From: Flavobacteriaceae bacterium PS02338
GTDB lineage: Bacteria > Bacteroidota > Bacteroidia > Sphingobacteriales > Sphingobacteriaceae
Length of the DNA: 64,000 nt
Direction of reading: 5' to 3'
Assembly: GCA_029959615.1 (NCBI GenBank)
Contig: JASCOD010000003.1
Location: forward strand, 124,001 to 188,000
Shown here: positions 1 to 8,822 of the stretch, piece after piece
How positions within the stretch are numbered: position 1 is the first letter of the stretch
Layout of the letters: every line of letters starts with the position of its first letter
Position numbers and translations under genes: made by a program
The notes under the pieces: generated by a model
The model's database searches: none
What the model saw: only the letters and a program-made list of their open reading frames with translations
What the model was told of the DNA's origin: nothing

Positions 1-52
1 TGCTTCTCCATTGGCAAAACAAATTACATTTTCTTTAAAAGTTGGTATTTAA
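1..52 (+). CDS. SusC/RagA-like TonB-linked outer membrane protein, C-terminal end only
   Basis: Reading from base 2, the first 17 codons give a tail ending ITFSLKVGI and a TAA at 50-52. Alternating hydrophobic residues in a short final strand are typical of the last beta strand of SusC-type outer membrane barrels. The next gene, 11 bases on, is a SusD homologue, and SusC nearly always precedes SusD in this order. The body of the gene lies outside the window, so the family assignment rests on the tail and on context. Confidence 0.7.
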   Translation, partial: ASPLAKQITFSLKVGI

Positions 53-63
53 TTGTAGTAATT

Positions 64-1545
64 ATGAAGATCTTAAAATATAAAGGAATTGAGCTAGTGC
101 CGTTGTTTGTAGCGGTATTATTATTTCCATCGTGCGAAAAATATTTGTCTACTGTACCAGATCAAAGAGCGGTGCTGGACAAACCAGAGGCAGTTTCAGA
201 GCTATTGGTAAATGCTTATCCAAAAGCAAATTATATGCCCTTTTTAGAGGCTATGTCAGATAATGTAGTAGAGAACATAAAAGTAGTACCTACATTATCT
301 AATTTACAGGCTTATAAATGGGAAGAAGTGGAAGCTACAGGTGTTGATTGGCCAATTAACTATTGGAACCATTGCTACAAAGCCATAGCTGTGACTAATC
401 AAGCGCTTAAAGCTATTTCAGAAGCGCCTAATCAGGCAGATTATAATGCCCAAAAAGGAGAAGCTCTAGTGGCCAGAGCCTATGCGCATTTTATGTTGGT
501 TACTTTATGGTCCAAACCTTTTGACGCCAGTACCTCTAACACAGACCCTGGTGTACCTTATGTATTGGAACCAGAAAATGTAGTGCACAAACAGTATGAA
601 CGTAAAACTGTAGCCTACGTTTACGAGCAGATAGAAAAAGACCTATTACAAGGTATGCCGCTAATTAGCGATGATGTATATAAAAAGCCAGCTTTTCACT
701 TTACTAAAAGAGCCGCTGCAGCATTTGCAACACGTTTCTATATGTTCAAGAAAGATTATACCCGAGTAATTCAGTTTGCAGATCAAGCCTTTCCTAATAA
801 TAGTATAGTTGCCTACTTAAGAGATTGGAATGCTTACTCATTAATGGCAAGCAGCGTTCGTATCCAAACTTACAATAAGCCTTCAGAAAAATCAAACTTG
901 TTAATTAGTGAAGGGATTAGCAGCTGGACTTTCAACTATGGAAATACGTATAGATTTAGCGTAAATACCAATTGGGTTTATCCGCTCACACTTAAATCGT
1001 ACAATAACCTAATTAATGGTGATTTGGCTTACGTTACTGTAGCAAATGGAGATGATAATTTATATGTTCAGAAGTTGAGCGCACACTTTGTAAGTCCGCT
1101 GAATTCTAACTTAGGTAATTACTATTTATATGTACCATTATTTACTGCGGAGGAAGTTTTGTTTAATAAGGCTGAAGCTTTGGCTATGCAAGACAAATAC
1201 GACGATGCCATTGCCTTGTTGAATCTTTTTATACCAAAAAGGACGAAAAACTACAATTTCAACACACATAATTTAGATCAAGGTAAAATAAAGGCTCATT
1301 ATACTGGAACAGATACCAGAGCTAAAGTGGTAAATGCAATACTAGATTTAAAACGCATAGAGTTTGTACATGAAGGATTACGCTGGTTAGATATTTTGAG
1401 ATTAAGAATGAAAGTAGAGCATCCGGTAGCTGATATGGGTATTACAGGTCAATTTAATACGGTATTAGAAGCTAATGATCCACGTAGGCAAATTCAATTG
1501 CCTCCATCTACAGTATTAGCGGGATTAGAACCAAATAAACGATAA
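64..1545 (+). CDS. SusD/RagB-family nutrient-binding outer membrane lipoprotein
   Basis: Cell-surface lipoprotein predicted to cap the SusC channel encoded just upstream and to bind the imported ligand. It has a signal peptide ending in a lipobox (LFPSC, Cys24). The body is alpha-helical, with the TPR-like pattern usual in SusD proteins, for example GEALVARAYAHFMLVTLW around residues 135-152 and LDLKRIEFVHEGLRWLDILR near residues 427-446. The length of 493 residues is normal for the family. The ligand cannot be read from sequence. Its partners here are proteases and lipoproteins rather than glycoside hydrolases, so a peptide or protein substrate is more likely than a glycan; that is inference. 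Confidence 0.93.
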   Translation: MKILKYKGIELVPLFVAVLLFPSCEKYLSTVPDQRAVLDKPEAVSELLVNAYPKANYMPFLEAMSDNVVENIKVVPTLSNLQAYKWEEVEATGVDWPINYWNHCYKAIAVTNQALKAISEAPNQADYNAQKGEALVARAYAHFMLVTLWSKPFDASTSNTDPGVPYVLEPENVVHKQYERKTVAYVYEQIEKDLLQGMPLISDDVYKKPAFHFTKRAAAAFATRFYMFKKDYTRVIQFADQAFPNNSIVAYLRDWNAYSLMASSVRIQTYNKPSEKSNLLISEGISSWTFNYGNTYRFSVNTNWVYPLTLKSYNNLINGDLAYVTVANGDDNLYVQKLSAHFVSPLNSNLGNYYLYVPLFTAEEVLFNKAEALAMQDKYDDAIALLNLFIPKRTKNYNFNTHNLDQGKIKAHYTGTDTRAKVVNAILDLKRIEFVHEGLRWLDILRLRMKVEHPVADMGITGQFNTVLEANDPRRQIQLPPSTVLAGLEPNKR

Positions 1546-1546
1546 A

Positions 1547-2428
1547 ATGATGAAGATGAAAAAATATTTACTGCTATTAGCAATGGGCACGAGCTTACTA
1601 ATGTTTAACTCATGTTCAAAAAAAGAAGACAATCTAGATGAACCTATCATTGGTTTAGGAGGTGTACGATATTATAAAACTCCATTAGATATCGCACTTT
1701 ACGAAATGTACACCAAACCTTACAATATAGAGGTGGCGTATCGATGGGACGCTGGTTTAATGGGTTTTACCACCACATTAATACCCGCAGAAGAGGGGCG
1801 AGTATTACCGGTGATGAATATTCTTAAAAAAGGTTGGATAGAACCTTTTGAAACTGTAGTAAGTGCCGATTTTGTGAAAAGATATATTCCCAAGCAATAT
1901 GTGCTTATTGGTAGCTACGCTTATTTAAGTAATGGTAATATTGTGTTGGGTTCTGCAGATCAAGGACTTACCGTAAATATTTTTGGTATCAATCAAATTA
2001 ACTTGAAAAGTGAAGGTGGAATTTCTCAGGTAATTGGCACTGTGCACCATGAACTAGCACACGTACTACATCAAAATATCATGTATCCCTTAGAGTTTGA
2101 GATGGTTTCGGCAGGTGATTATAACTCTGCTGGTTTAAGCGTATCGCAGGCTAATGCACGAAAAGTTGGGTTTATCACTGGTTACGGCATGACTGGGCCA
2201 AATGAAGATTTTGCTACGCTGGTAGCTACCATGTTAAGCAATAGCAAAGAACAATTCGATGCTATTTTGGAAACCATCCCCGAAGATAGCCCAGGAGTAA
2301 ATGTAGGGAAAACCAGACTTAAAGAAAAGGAGAATATTATCATCGCCTATTTTTTGCAAGCTTGGAACATTGATTTTAGAGAGCTACAGAAAAAAACCCA
2401 CGAAGCAAAAATGGCATTAATTAACTAA
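1547..2428 (+). CDS. Substrate-import-associated zinc metallohydrolase lipoprotein
   Basis: Lipoprotein (lipobox ending at Cys23) with a zinc-protease motif HHELAH, giving HExxH at His168, Glu169 and His172. It starts 1 base after the SusD stop, so it is probably translationally coupled. This matches the family of HExxH lipoproteins that occur next to SusC/SusD pairs and are thought to process substrates at the cell surface (TIGR04549-type; assigned from memory, not searched). No third zinc ligand of the metzincin type follows within the usual distance, which separates it from the three later HExxHxxGxxH proteins in this operon. Confidence 0.85.
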   Translation: MMKMKKYLLLLAMGTSLLMFNSCSKKEDNLDEPIIGLGGVRYYKTPLDIALYEMYTKPYNIEVAYRWDAGLMGFTTTLIPAEEGRVLPVMNILKKGWIEPFETVVSADFVKRYIPKQYVLIGSYAYLSNGNIVLGSADQGLTVNIFGINQINLKSEGGISQVIGTVHHELAHVLHQNIMYPLEFEMVSAGDYNSAGLSVSQANARKVGFITGYGMTGPNEDFATLVATMLSNSKEQFDAILETIPEDSPGVNVGKTRLKEKENIIIAYFLQAWNIDFRELQKKTHEAKMALIN

Positions 2429-2438
2429 TCATAACAAT

Positions 2439-3794
2439 ATGAAAAAGATTTTATGGTATTGCTTATTGCTAACAATTATAGCAGTAGCGTGTAAAAAAGA
2501 TGGGACTGAAACTTGGTACGAAGAAACATTAGATAAAAGGCTCTCTGATACCGTTTTCGCTAGGCAAGCGACTCTAGTTAATTCGCCTTATGGATGGAAA
2601 ACGATATTTACACCTGCGGGTGGTGGAGCATACTTGTTCTACATGAGATTTAGAAATGACAATAGGGTAGATATGGTATCCGATATCAATATAGAAACTG
2701 CTTCTAAAGTATCAAGTAGTTCTTATGTTTTTAGGGTTACGGGTCAACCTAGTTTGGTGTTTGATACCTATAATTCGTTACATATTATTTCGCATCCATC
2801 TAACGCCGTTAGTGGAGGTGTTTCTGGTCAGGGGAAAGTTTCTGATTATGAGTTTTATTTCAAATCGATTACTAACGATAGTGTTGTAATGGTTGGCGTA
2901 AAAAACAAAAGTATCCTAGTACTTAAAAAAGCTACCCAGGCAGAAGAGACATTCTATAGAAGCGGAGGTATTAAAACCATTATAGACGATGCAAGCGCCG
3001 CCATGACTGGTAAATTTTTAAGAATTGAGGACGGAATAGACCAAACACCTGCGGCCATAGATTTTGCCAATAAAACAGCTTCCATCTTGGTGGTTGGCGC
3101 TAATAATCAGACCACTTCGCAAAGTGTTTCATTTGTGTTTTCAGCAGATGCTGATGGATTGGATTTGTTGAAGCCCTTGATTTTCAAAGGCAAATCTTAT
3201 AGCAAAATCTATTGGGATCCGGCTACAAAAGAATTTTACTTGTTGGACGGAACAAAAAGATACATATTTAAAGCCTCCGATACACCAACTATTTTAGCGT
3301 TTACACCACCATTTCATGAGCTTTTTGGCGCTGATAAGCATAAAATTCTAAAATCAAACCCTCGTTTGGTACCCCAAGCAGGTACATTTAAAGACTTGTT
3401 AGATATAGATTTAGCTGCTACAGCTGCTGTTTCTCGTACTTATACTTATTTTAGTTTCAGTTTAGAACCAAATACTAATGCAGATATTACGCTTAGTGTA
3501 AGAACAGCATCTTCGTCGTTTTTTATTGCGAGCTACTATTACAAAATCGTGTGGGTAGACCAACCTAACGGTATCTTCAAGTTCCAATTTGTCCGAAATG
3601 CAGGATCTTATAATTCCACAACGCAAAGCTATTCTCAAGAACTGAGAAAGTATATAGAAACGAATACTTTCAAAGCCGCTTATTTAGCTATCAGTAGAAC
3701 TGATAATCTACCTGTTGCTGGTTTCATTAATATCAACGACCCTAGAAGTTTCTTAATGGGTGTGTTAGGAAATACTGTTGGTGAATTACCATAA
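2439..3794 (+). CDS. DUF4302 lipoprotein
   Basis: A 451-residue lipoprotein (signal IIAVACKK, Cys18). The N-terminal half (LVNSPYGWKTIFTP, YLFYMRFRNDNRVDM) has the beta-rich pattern of DUF4302, a Bacteroidota lipoprotein family usually encoded beside SusC/SusD and zinc metallohydrolase lipoproteins. The C-terminal 130 residues (TYFSFSLEP, YYKIVWVDQPNGIFKFQFV, FININDPRSFLMG) resemble the C-terminal parts of the next two genes (3812-5056 and 5094-6302), so a module appears to be shared within the operon. No catalytic motif is visible. Function unknown; surface ligand binding or display is a guess from context. Confidence 0.85.
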   Translation: MKKILWYCLLLTIIAVACKKDGTETWYEETLDKRLSDTVFARQATLVNSPYGWKTIFTPAGGGAYLFYMRFRNDNRVDMVSDINIETASKVSSSSYVFRVTGQPSLVFDTYNSLHIISHPSNAVSGGVSGQGKVSDYEFYFKSITNDSVVMVGVKNKSILVLKKATQAEETFYRSGGIKTIIDDASAAMTGKFLRIEDGIDQTPAAIDFANKTASILVVGANNQTTSQSVSFVFSADADGLDLLKPLIFKGKSYSKIYWDPATKEFYLLDGTKRYIFKASDTPTILAFTPPFHELFGADKHKILKSNPRLVPQAGTFKDLLDIDLAATAAVSRTYTYFSFSLEPNTNADITLSVRTASSSFFIASYYYKIVWVDQPNGIFKFQFVRNAGSYNSTTQSYSQELRKYIETNTFKAAYLAISRTDNLPVAGFININDPRSFLMGVLGNTVGELP

Positions 3795-3811
3795 ATAAGC
3801 TGAATAACGAT

Positions 3812-5056
3812 ATGAAACATCCAAGTAGAAAAGCACATATCATGAAATTGTTATTGCTAATCGTGGTAATTATTGGTTTAGGCGTTAGCTCATGTAAGAA
3901 GAATAAGGCAGCGCTAGAACCTGCACCAATTGAAGAGCCAAAACCAACAACTCCAAATGATACGGGGACAGATCCATCAGTGCCGCTAAAAGAGGTGAAG
4001 CTAAAAATGGGTACTTTAACAAGTTCTATCGCTAATTTTAAGCCTACGGCAGATGAAGCATTAGATCTATTATCGAAAGTGCTTTCTTCACAAGAGTTTA
4101 AAGATTCGATAGCAAAGTATAATTATGCACCAACTAACCAGTTGAGTACTCCTAGGCAATGTTCAAGAGCAACAAACTTGAATATCATTAAGGTAAATCC
4201 GCTTTCGAATCGTATAGATGGAACAATGGTACATGATGATCTACTTAAATATAAAGATGTAACATTGAATTTGGTAGTTAGAGATAGAGGGGAACCCACT
4301 ACGGTAATGGGCAGTTCTTCTTTTTGCACTTTCACCATCACTTCCAATGATTATTGGCTTAAGGAAGACGATATGTCTATGACCTTAGCGGAAGAATATG
4401 CGATACATTTAGGACACGAACTTTGCCATATACTAGGTTATTATCATAACACACATCCAGATACAAAAACAGAAGATGTTTCTTATGGTATAGGTACGTT
4501 AATCGCTAATGTGTTATGGGATTGGTCGTTAAAAGAGATCAAGAAAAAAACTTTACACAGCTATTTGTTGGATAATTCAAATTGGCGATTAAGATGCTTA
4601 GCAGTAGAGCCAGCAGAAATGAAACAAAGTGGGAAATTCGATAACATTTTGCAGCAAGATATTGCCAATACGAAAGCCGCTGGTAGATCTTATAATCATT
4701 TCTACTTCGATTTTAATCCACCAGAGACACAAAGGAAAAATGGTTCTAATGTAGTTTTTGGGGTAACAACAGCAAGCGGTTCTTATTGGGTAGAGCACAA
4801 CTACTACAAAATGGAATGGATAGACAAAAATCAGGGCACTTTTAAGTTCTCATTCATTGCTAATAATGGCTCGGGCAGTGCTACGTTGAATTACTCTAAA
4901 AATTTAAGAGCACTATTTGAAAATAAAACTTTTAAAATGATCTATAGCAACCAAAAGGGACCAAATGGAAGGGTGATGGCAAATTTTATATGTGTAGAAG
5001 ATCCAGAAATATTTTTCTACGGAAAATTTGAACGCAAGTGGATCAATTGGTTCTAA
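3812..5056 (+). CDS. Metzincin-like HExxHxxGxxH lipoprotein with DUF4302-like C-terminus
   Basis: Lipoprotein (GVSSC, Cys28) with a Pro/Thr-rich linker to about residue 60. A conserved segment follows (SSIANF, LSSQEFKDSI, residues 71-100), then a long zinc motif GHELCHILGYYH with His202, Glu203, His206, Gly209 and His212. The HExxHxxGxxH pattern is the metzincin signature. Residues about 285-410 (NHFYFDFNP, YYKMEWIDKNQGTFKFSF, CVEDPEIFFYGKFE) resemble the C-terminal module of the preceding DUF4302 protein. It is the first of three tandem paralogues and probably a surface endopeptidase, with no family name I can assign. The start could also be the second Met at 3842, directly before the hydrophobic core. 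Confidence 0.8.
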   Translation: MKHPSRKAHIMKLLLLIVVIIGLGVSSCKKNKAALEPAPIEEPKPTTPNDTGTDPSVPLKEVKLKMGTLTSSIANFKPTADEALDLLSKVLSSQEFKDSIAKYNYAPTNQLSTPRQCSRATNLNIIKVNPLSNRIDGTMVHDDLLKYKDVTLNLVVRDRGEPTTVMGSSSFCTFTITSNDYWLKEDDMSMTLAEEYAIHLGHELCHILGYYHNTHPDTKTEDVSYGIGTLIANVLWDWSLKEIKKKTLHSYLLDNSNWRLRCLAVEPAEMKQSGKFDNILQQDIANTKAAGRSYNHFYFDFNPPETQRKNGSNVVFGVTTASGSYWVEHNYYKMEWIDKNQGTFKFSFIANNGSGSATLNYSKNLRALFENKTFKMIYSNQKGPNGRVMANFICVEDPEIFFYGKFERKWINWF

Positions 5057-5093
5057 CAACTAATCATATCAATCACTTAAACCAAAAAAAGTA

Positions 5094-6302
5094 ATGAAAA
5101 TGAAAAAAGTAGAATTAAAAGTAGTAACAAAATCACTATTACTAGTGGTAGTTGCTGTAGGAGTTACCTTTACTGCATGTAAAAAAGTAACCTCAGAAAC
5201 ATTGCTTCAAAAAAACGACCTATCATTAAACAAATTAGGTCATCAAAACTCAGTAAACTCGCTTTCTTTAGATTCCGCGAAAAAGGTCAGGTTTCAATTA
5301 GGTACTTTTTCTAGTAGCATTTCCAATTTTCAGGATTCTGCCACGAAAGCGCTTAGCATTCTGTCTGATGTTTTCTCTACCAAAGAGTTTAAAGATTCAT
5401 TATTAACCTACACTTTCGTCTGTAGCAATGGTTCTTCTAATTCTTGTTTAGCAAGTAAACCTAAACTTCATCGTTATAAATGCGATAGTGTATTACAGGT
5501 AATTACAGGGCAAACTGTTTACGACGATTTAACTGCTGATAGCGTAGTAAATATCAATCTTCAGGTCTTGGCTAGTTCTGGTTCTTCGCCATACGGTTAC
5601 ACCTATGTTTGCAGCAGTACCATTTATAGTTACGATTGGTTTTTAAAGAATAACAATCGTGCGTTGCCTACAACACAAGAGTACGCAGTTCACTTAGCAC
5701 ATGAATTTACACATACTTTGGGTTACGTGCATAGTTCTAACCACACTGCTGCACAAGATTTAACGAGTCGCATTGGCCGCATTGTACGTAACATTTTAAC
5801 CAAAAGAGCAAATTTAGCCGCAATAAATGGTCAAGAATTACACACCCTATTGGGGCAAGATAACTTTAAGTACATGAAAATTAGAGTTAATGATTTACCT
5901 GAGCTTTCTACCGATTTTATGACAGCTTATAACTCAATGAAATCTGGTTTCGATTCGAGTAATCAAACGATTACGTATGCTTACTTGCAATTTATTGATA
6001 GCACAAATGCTAAGTTGGGCTTAAGAGTGGTAAATAGTAACAATACTTATTTTGTGATTACGTTTAATCATACGATGGCCATTGATAGCAATGGGGTAGC
6101 AACTTTTGCTTATACAGGAGTTAATACAGCCAATGCCACCAATAGGGCTAGGGTACAACACCTTATTGATTATCTAACTAGTGGCAGTTTTTCACTGTCA
6201 TTCATGAGTAAATCGGCTCCAGCAGCTACTATAGTTGGTGGTGGATCATTGCTTACCGATCCAGCCTCTTATTTCTATGGTATTATGGTGGACACACTAT
6301 AG
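5094..6302 (+). CDS. Metzincin-like HExxHxxGxxH lipoprotein, paralogue 2
   Basis: Lipoprotein (VTFTAC, Cys29) closely paralogous to the preceding gene. The segment LGTFSSSISNFQDSATKAL to EFKDSLLTYTF (about 69-108) matches, and the zinc motif is AHEFTHTLGYVH with His203, Glu204, His207, Gly210 and His213. Several paired cysteines (110, 118, 130, 173) suggest disulfides in the exported fold. The C-terminal part (AYLQFIDSTNAKLGLRVV, LLTDPASYFYGIM) corresponds to the DUF4302-like module but is more diverged. It starts 37 bases after the previous stop. Predicted surface metalloprotease; substrate unknown. Confidence 0.78.
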   Translation: MKMKKVELKVVTKSLLLVVVAVGVTFTACKKVTSETLLQKNDLSLNKLGHQNSVNSLSLDSAKKVRFQLGTFSSSISNFQDSATKALSILSDVFSTKEFKDSLLTYTFVCSNGSSNSCLASKPKLHRYKCDSVLQVITGQTVYDDLTADSVVNINLQVLASSGSSPYGYTYVCSSTIYSYDWFLKNNNRALPTTQEYAVHLAHEFTHTLGYVHSSNHTAAQDLTSRIGRIVRNILTKRANLAAINGQELHTLLGQDNFKYMKIRVNDLPELSTDFMTAYNSMKSGFDSSNQTITYAYLQFIDSTNAKLGLRVVNSNNTYFVITFNHTMAIDSNGVATFAYTGVNTANATNRARVQHLIDYLTSGSFSLSFMSKSAPAATIVGGGSLLTDPASYFYGIMVDTL

Positions 6303-6348
6303 TATCTAATCATATTATTAATCATCAAACTGATTTTCGTATGAATTC

Positions 6349-6385
6349 ATCCTATCCGACAGTATAGCTTAATGTCGGATAGGAT
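6349..6385. terminator. Perfect 13-bp inverted repeat between paralogues 2 and 3
   Basis: Arms ATCCTATCCGACA (6349-6361) and its exact complement (6373-6385) enclose an 11-base loop. There is only a weak T-run after it on either strand, so it may be a partial terminator, an mRNA processing or stability hairpin, or a protein-binding dyad. It separates the lipoprotein paralogues from the short third one. Confidence 0.45.
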
Positions 6386-6417
6386 AATTAAAGAAAGTTG
6401 ATAACCATCTAAATAAA

Positions 6418-7071
6418 ATGTTAAAAAATGTTGCCTTAGGAACTTTATTGGGGCTGTCTATTCTAATTTTTGCGAGCCATACTTACAAAGTGGAGAGCGA
6501 AATGGAAATGAGGAAAAGAAAAGTGGTTTTTAAATTAGGTAATTATACCAGTGAGCTTGATAACTTTAGGGATACCGCGGTAAAAGCCTTAGCGTTAATG
6601 TCGAAGGTTTTTTCTTCCAAAGAATTTAAAGATTCACTAGATAAATATGATTTTCCATGCTCCAATGCATGGTTTAAGGAAAATATCTGTAAAACACCTA
6701 AAAGTATAATTGTATATAAATGCGACTCGGCGGCTAATGTAGTTCATGGTAGCACCGTTTATGAGGATATGTTGATGGAGAAAAATGTAACACTCGATCT
6801 TAACATTATTCATCCAAAGGGAAAAACAAATAGTTACGGATTTTCTGCTGCTTGCGTCTACAAAATCAATACTTACTCTTGGTGGTTGAAAAACGATAGA
6901 AAACAACCACTTTCTGAAGAATATGCTATTCATTTGGCACATGAGTATTGTCATATTGTAGGTTATTATCATAGTTCTTACCATAAAACTGAGAAGGATG
7001 TTTCTTATCGTATGGGAGGAATAGTTAGGAATATTTTGTGGAGGTGGTCGCAAGAAGGCGTAAAAAATTAA
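6418..7071 (+). CDS. Short metzincin-like HExxHxxGxxH protein, paralogue 3
   Basis: A 217-residue paralogue with the same core: LGNYTSELDNFRDTAVKAL, KEFKDSLDKYDF, and zinc motif AHEYCHIVGYYH with His175, Glu176, His179, Gly182 and His185. It differs from its two neighbours in two ways. The N-terminal hydrophobic stretch (LGTLLGLSILIFASH) has no lipobox cysteine, so it may be released to the periplasm or membrane-anchored. The protein also stops soon after the zinc motif, lacking the whole DUF4302-like module. The catalytic residues are complete, so it need not be a pseudogene. The gamma-glutamyltransferase gene follows 9 bases on. Confidence 0.78.
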   Translation: MLKNVALGTLLGLSILIFASHTYKVESEMEMRKRKVVFKLGNYTSELDNFRDTAVKALALMSKVFSSKEFKDSLDKYDFPCSNAWFKENICKTPKSIIVYKCDSAANVVHGSTVYEDMLMEKNVTLDLNIIHPKGKTNSYGFSAACVYKINTYSWWLKNDRKQPLSEEYAIHLAHEYCHIVGYYHSSYHKTEKDVSYRMGGIVRNILWRWSQEGVKN

Positions 7072-7080
7072 GAGAATTAC

Positions 7081-8760
7081 ATGCATAAATTAAGTTTATA
7101 TACAGCACTAGTTATATTGTTGATAGGCTGTTCTAGCCAAAAAACTAAAGATACCCACTTTAAAAACGGTGTGGTAGTCAGTGCACATCCGGAAGCATCT
7201 AGAGTTGGACTGGAAATTTTGAAAAAGGGCGGTAATGCCATTGATGCTGCTATTGCAGTACAGTTTGCCTTAGCGGTAGTTTATCCAAACGCAGGAAATA
7301 TTGGTGGAGGTGGATTTTTAGTGTATAGAGATGCCAAAGGAAATGCGACTACGTTAGATTATCGTGAAAAAGCGCCACAGGCTTCCAACAGGAATATGTA
7401 TTTGGATGATGCTGGAAATGTAATCCCTAAAAAAAGTGTACAAGGACATTTGGCAGCAGGGGTTCCTGGTACGGTTGATGGAATGATACAAGCACATCAG
7501 AAATTTGGTAAACTACCTTGGAAAGAATTGATAATGCCAGCAATTGATTTGGCAAAAAATGGATTTGCCATCACTGCTAATCAAGCCAAGGAGTTTAATG
7601 ATCTAAAGACCCTATTCAGGCAGTTTAATCCAGATGGTGCGCCACTTTTAAAAGCAAAAGGTGATTGGATTAAAGGCGAAAAACTAATTCAAACAGAGTT
7701 AGCCCATACGTTAACCTTAATTAGGGATAAAGGCAGGGCGGGTTTTTACGAAGGTGTTGTTGCAGATCAAATTGTGAAAGAGATGAGCCGAGGTAACGGA
7801 ATCATGAGTAAAAATGATCTGTTAAGCTATAAAAGTAATTGGCGTAAACCTATTGTAAGTAAATATAAAGAATACAAAATCATCACTATGCCGCCACCGT
7901 CTAGCGGCGGTATTGCCCTAACACAACTTTTAAATGCAGTAGAGAAGGAACCGTTGGCAAAATGGGGACATAATCAAGACTCTACTGTTAGGTTGATTAT
8001 AGAAGCGGAGAGAAGAGTTTATGCCGATAGGGCTACACATTTGGGCGACCCAGATTTTTATAAAGTACCTCAGAACCATCTTTTAGCAAAAGCTTATCAA
8101 CAAAGAAGAATGTTATCTATGGATTGGGAAAAGGCGACACCTAGTACAGAAATTAAAGCAGGCATTTTTATAGGTAAAGAAAGTGAAGAAACCACACATT
8201 ATTCTATAGCAGATAAAGAAGGAAATTCGGTAGCGGTAACTACTACACTTAATAACTCTTACGGATCACTAGTATTTGTAAAAGGTGCCGGTTTTCTACT
8301 TAATAATGAAATGGATGACTTTTCTGTGAAACCTGGCACACCTAATAGCTATGGTCTGGTAGGCGGAGAGGCTAATGCGATTGCACCTGGTAAACGCATG
8401 CTGAGTTCTATGACCCCCACCATTATCGAAAAAAATGGAAAGCTGTTTATGGTGGTTGGTACACCAGGAGGTTCTACCATTATTACCTCTGTCTTTCAAA
8501 CGATCTTAAACGTGATAGAGTTTGATCAAAATATACAGGAAGCGGTAACCTCGAAACGTTATCATCATCAATGGTTGCCAGATGAGGTATATATAGAACC
8601 CAATACTTTTGATGAAAAAACACTAGCCATTTTAAAACAGAAGGGCTATAAACTTATAGAACGACCATTTATAGGTTTAGTAGATGCTGTATTGGTCACA
8701 CCGAGGGGTTATCAGGGAGGTGCGGATCCGAGAGGTGATGATACTACCGCAGGCTGGTAA
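7081..8760 (+). CDS. ggt: Gamma-glutamyltransferase, lipoprotein form
   Basis: N-terminal-nucleophile hydrolase that cleaves gamma-glutamyl bonds of glutathione and related peptides or transfers the group to an acceptor. It is made as a proenzyme that cuts itself before a threonine. The sequence has KGGNAIDAAIAVQ and NIGGGGFLVYRD near the N-terminus, the nucleophile at Thr371 in EETTHYSIADKEGNSVAVTTTLN, then SYGS and MLSSMTPTI followed by GTPGGSTI. The length of 559 is normal. A lipobox (LLIGC, Cys17) anchors it, whereas many homologues are soluble periplasmic enzymes. It closes the protease-rich operon, consistent with exported peptide breakdown. Confidence 0.95.
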   Translation: MHKLSLYTALVILLIGCSSQKTKDTHFKNGVVVSAHPEASRVGLEILKKGGNAIDAAIAVQFALAVVYPNAGNIGGGGFLVYRDAKGNATTLDYREKAPQASNRNMYLDDAGNVIPKKSVQGHLAAGVPGTVDGMIQAHQKFGKLPWKELIMPAIDLAKNGFAITANQAKEFNDLKTLFRQFNPDGAPLLKAKGDWIKGEKLIQTELAHTLTLIRDKGRAGFYEGVVADQIVKEMSRGNGIMSKNDLLSYKSNWRKPIVSKYKEYKIITMPPPSSGGIALTQLLNAVEKEPLAKWGHNQDSTVRLIIEAERRVYADRATHLGDPDFYKVPQNHLLAKAYQQRRMLSMDWEKATPSTEIKAGIFIGKESEETTHYSIADKEGNSVAVTTTLNNSYGSLVFVKGAGFLLNNEMDDFSVKPGTPNSYGLVGGEANAIAPGKRMLSSMTPTIIEKNGKLFMVVGTPGGSTIITSVFQTILNVIEFDQNIQEAVTSKRYHHQWLPDEVYIEPNTFDEKTLAILKQKGYKLIERPFIGLVDAVLVTPRGYQGGADPRGDDTTAGW

Positions 8761-8790
8761 AAACATTAACGTAATCAAATAATAAGCAGG

Positions 8791-8821
8791 GAGGCAGGTA
8801 AATTTTACTTGTCTCTTTTTG
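8791..8821. terminator. Probable terminator between convergent ggt and deformylase genes
   Basis: Imperfect 12-bp arms around 8791-8802 and 8803-8815, with G-U pairs, followed by TTTTTG on the plus strand. It sits in the 62-base gap between two convergent genes. Confidence 0.5.
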
Positions 8822-8822
8822 T

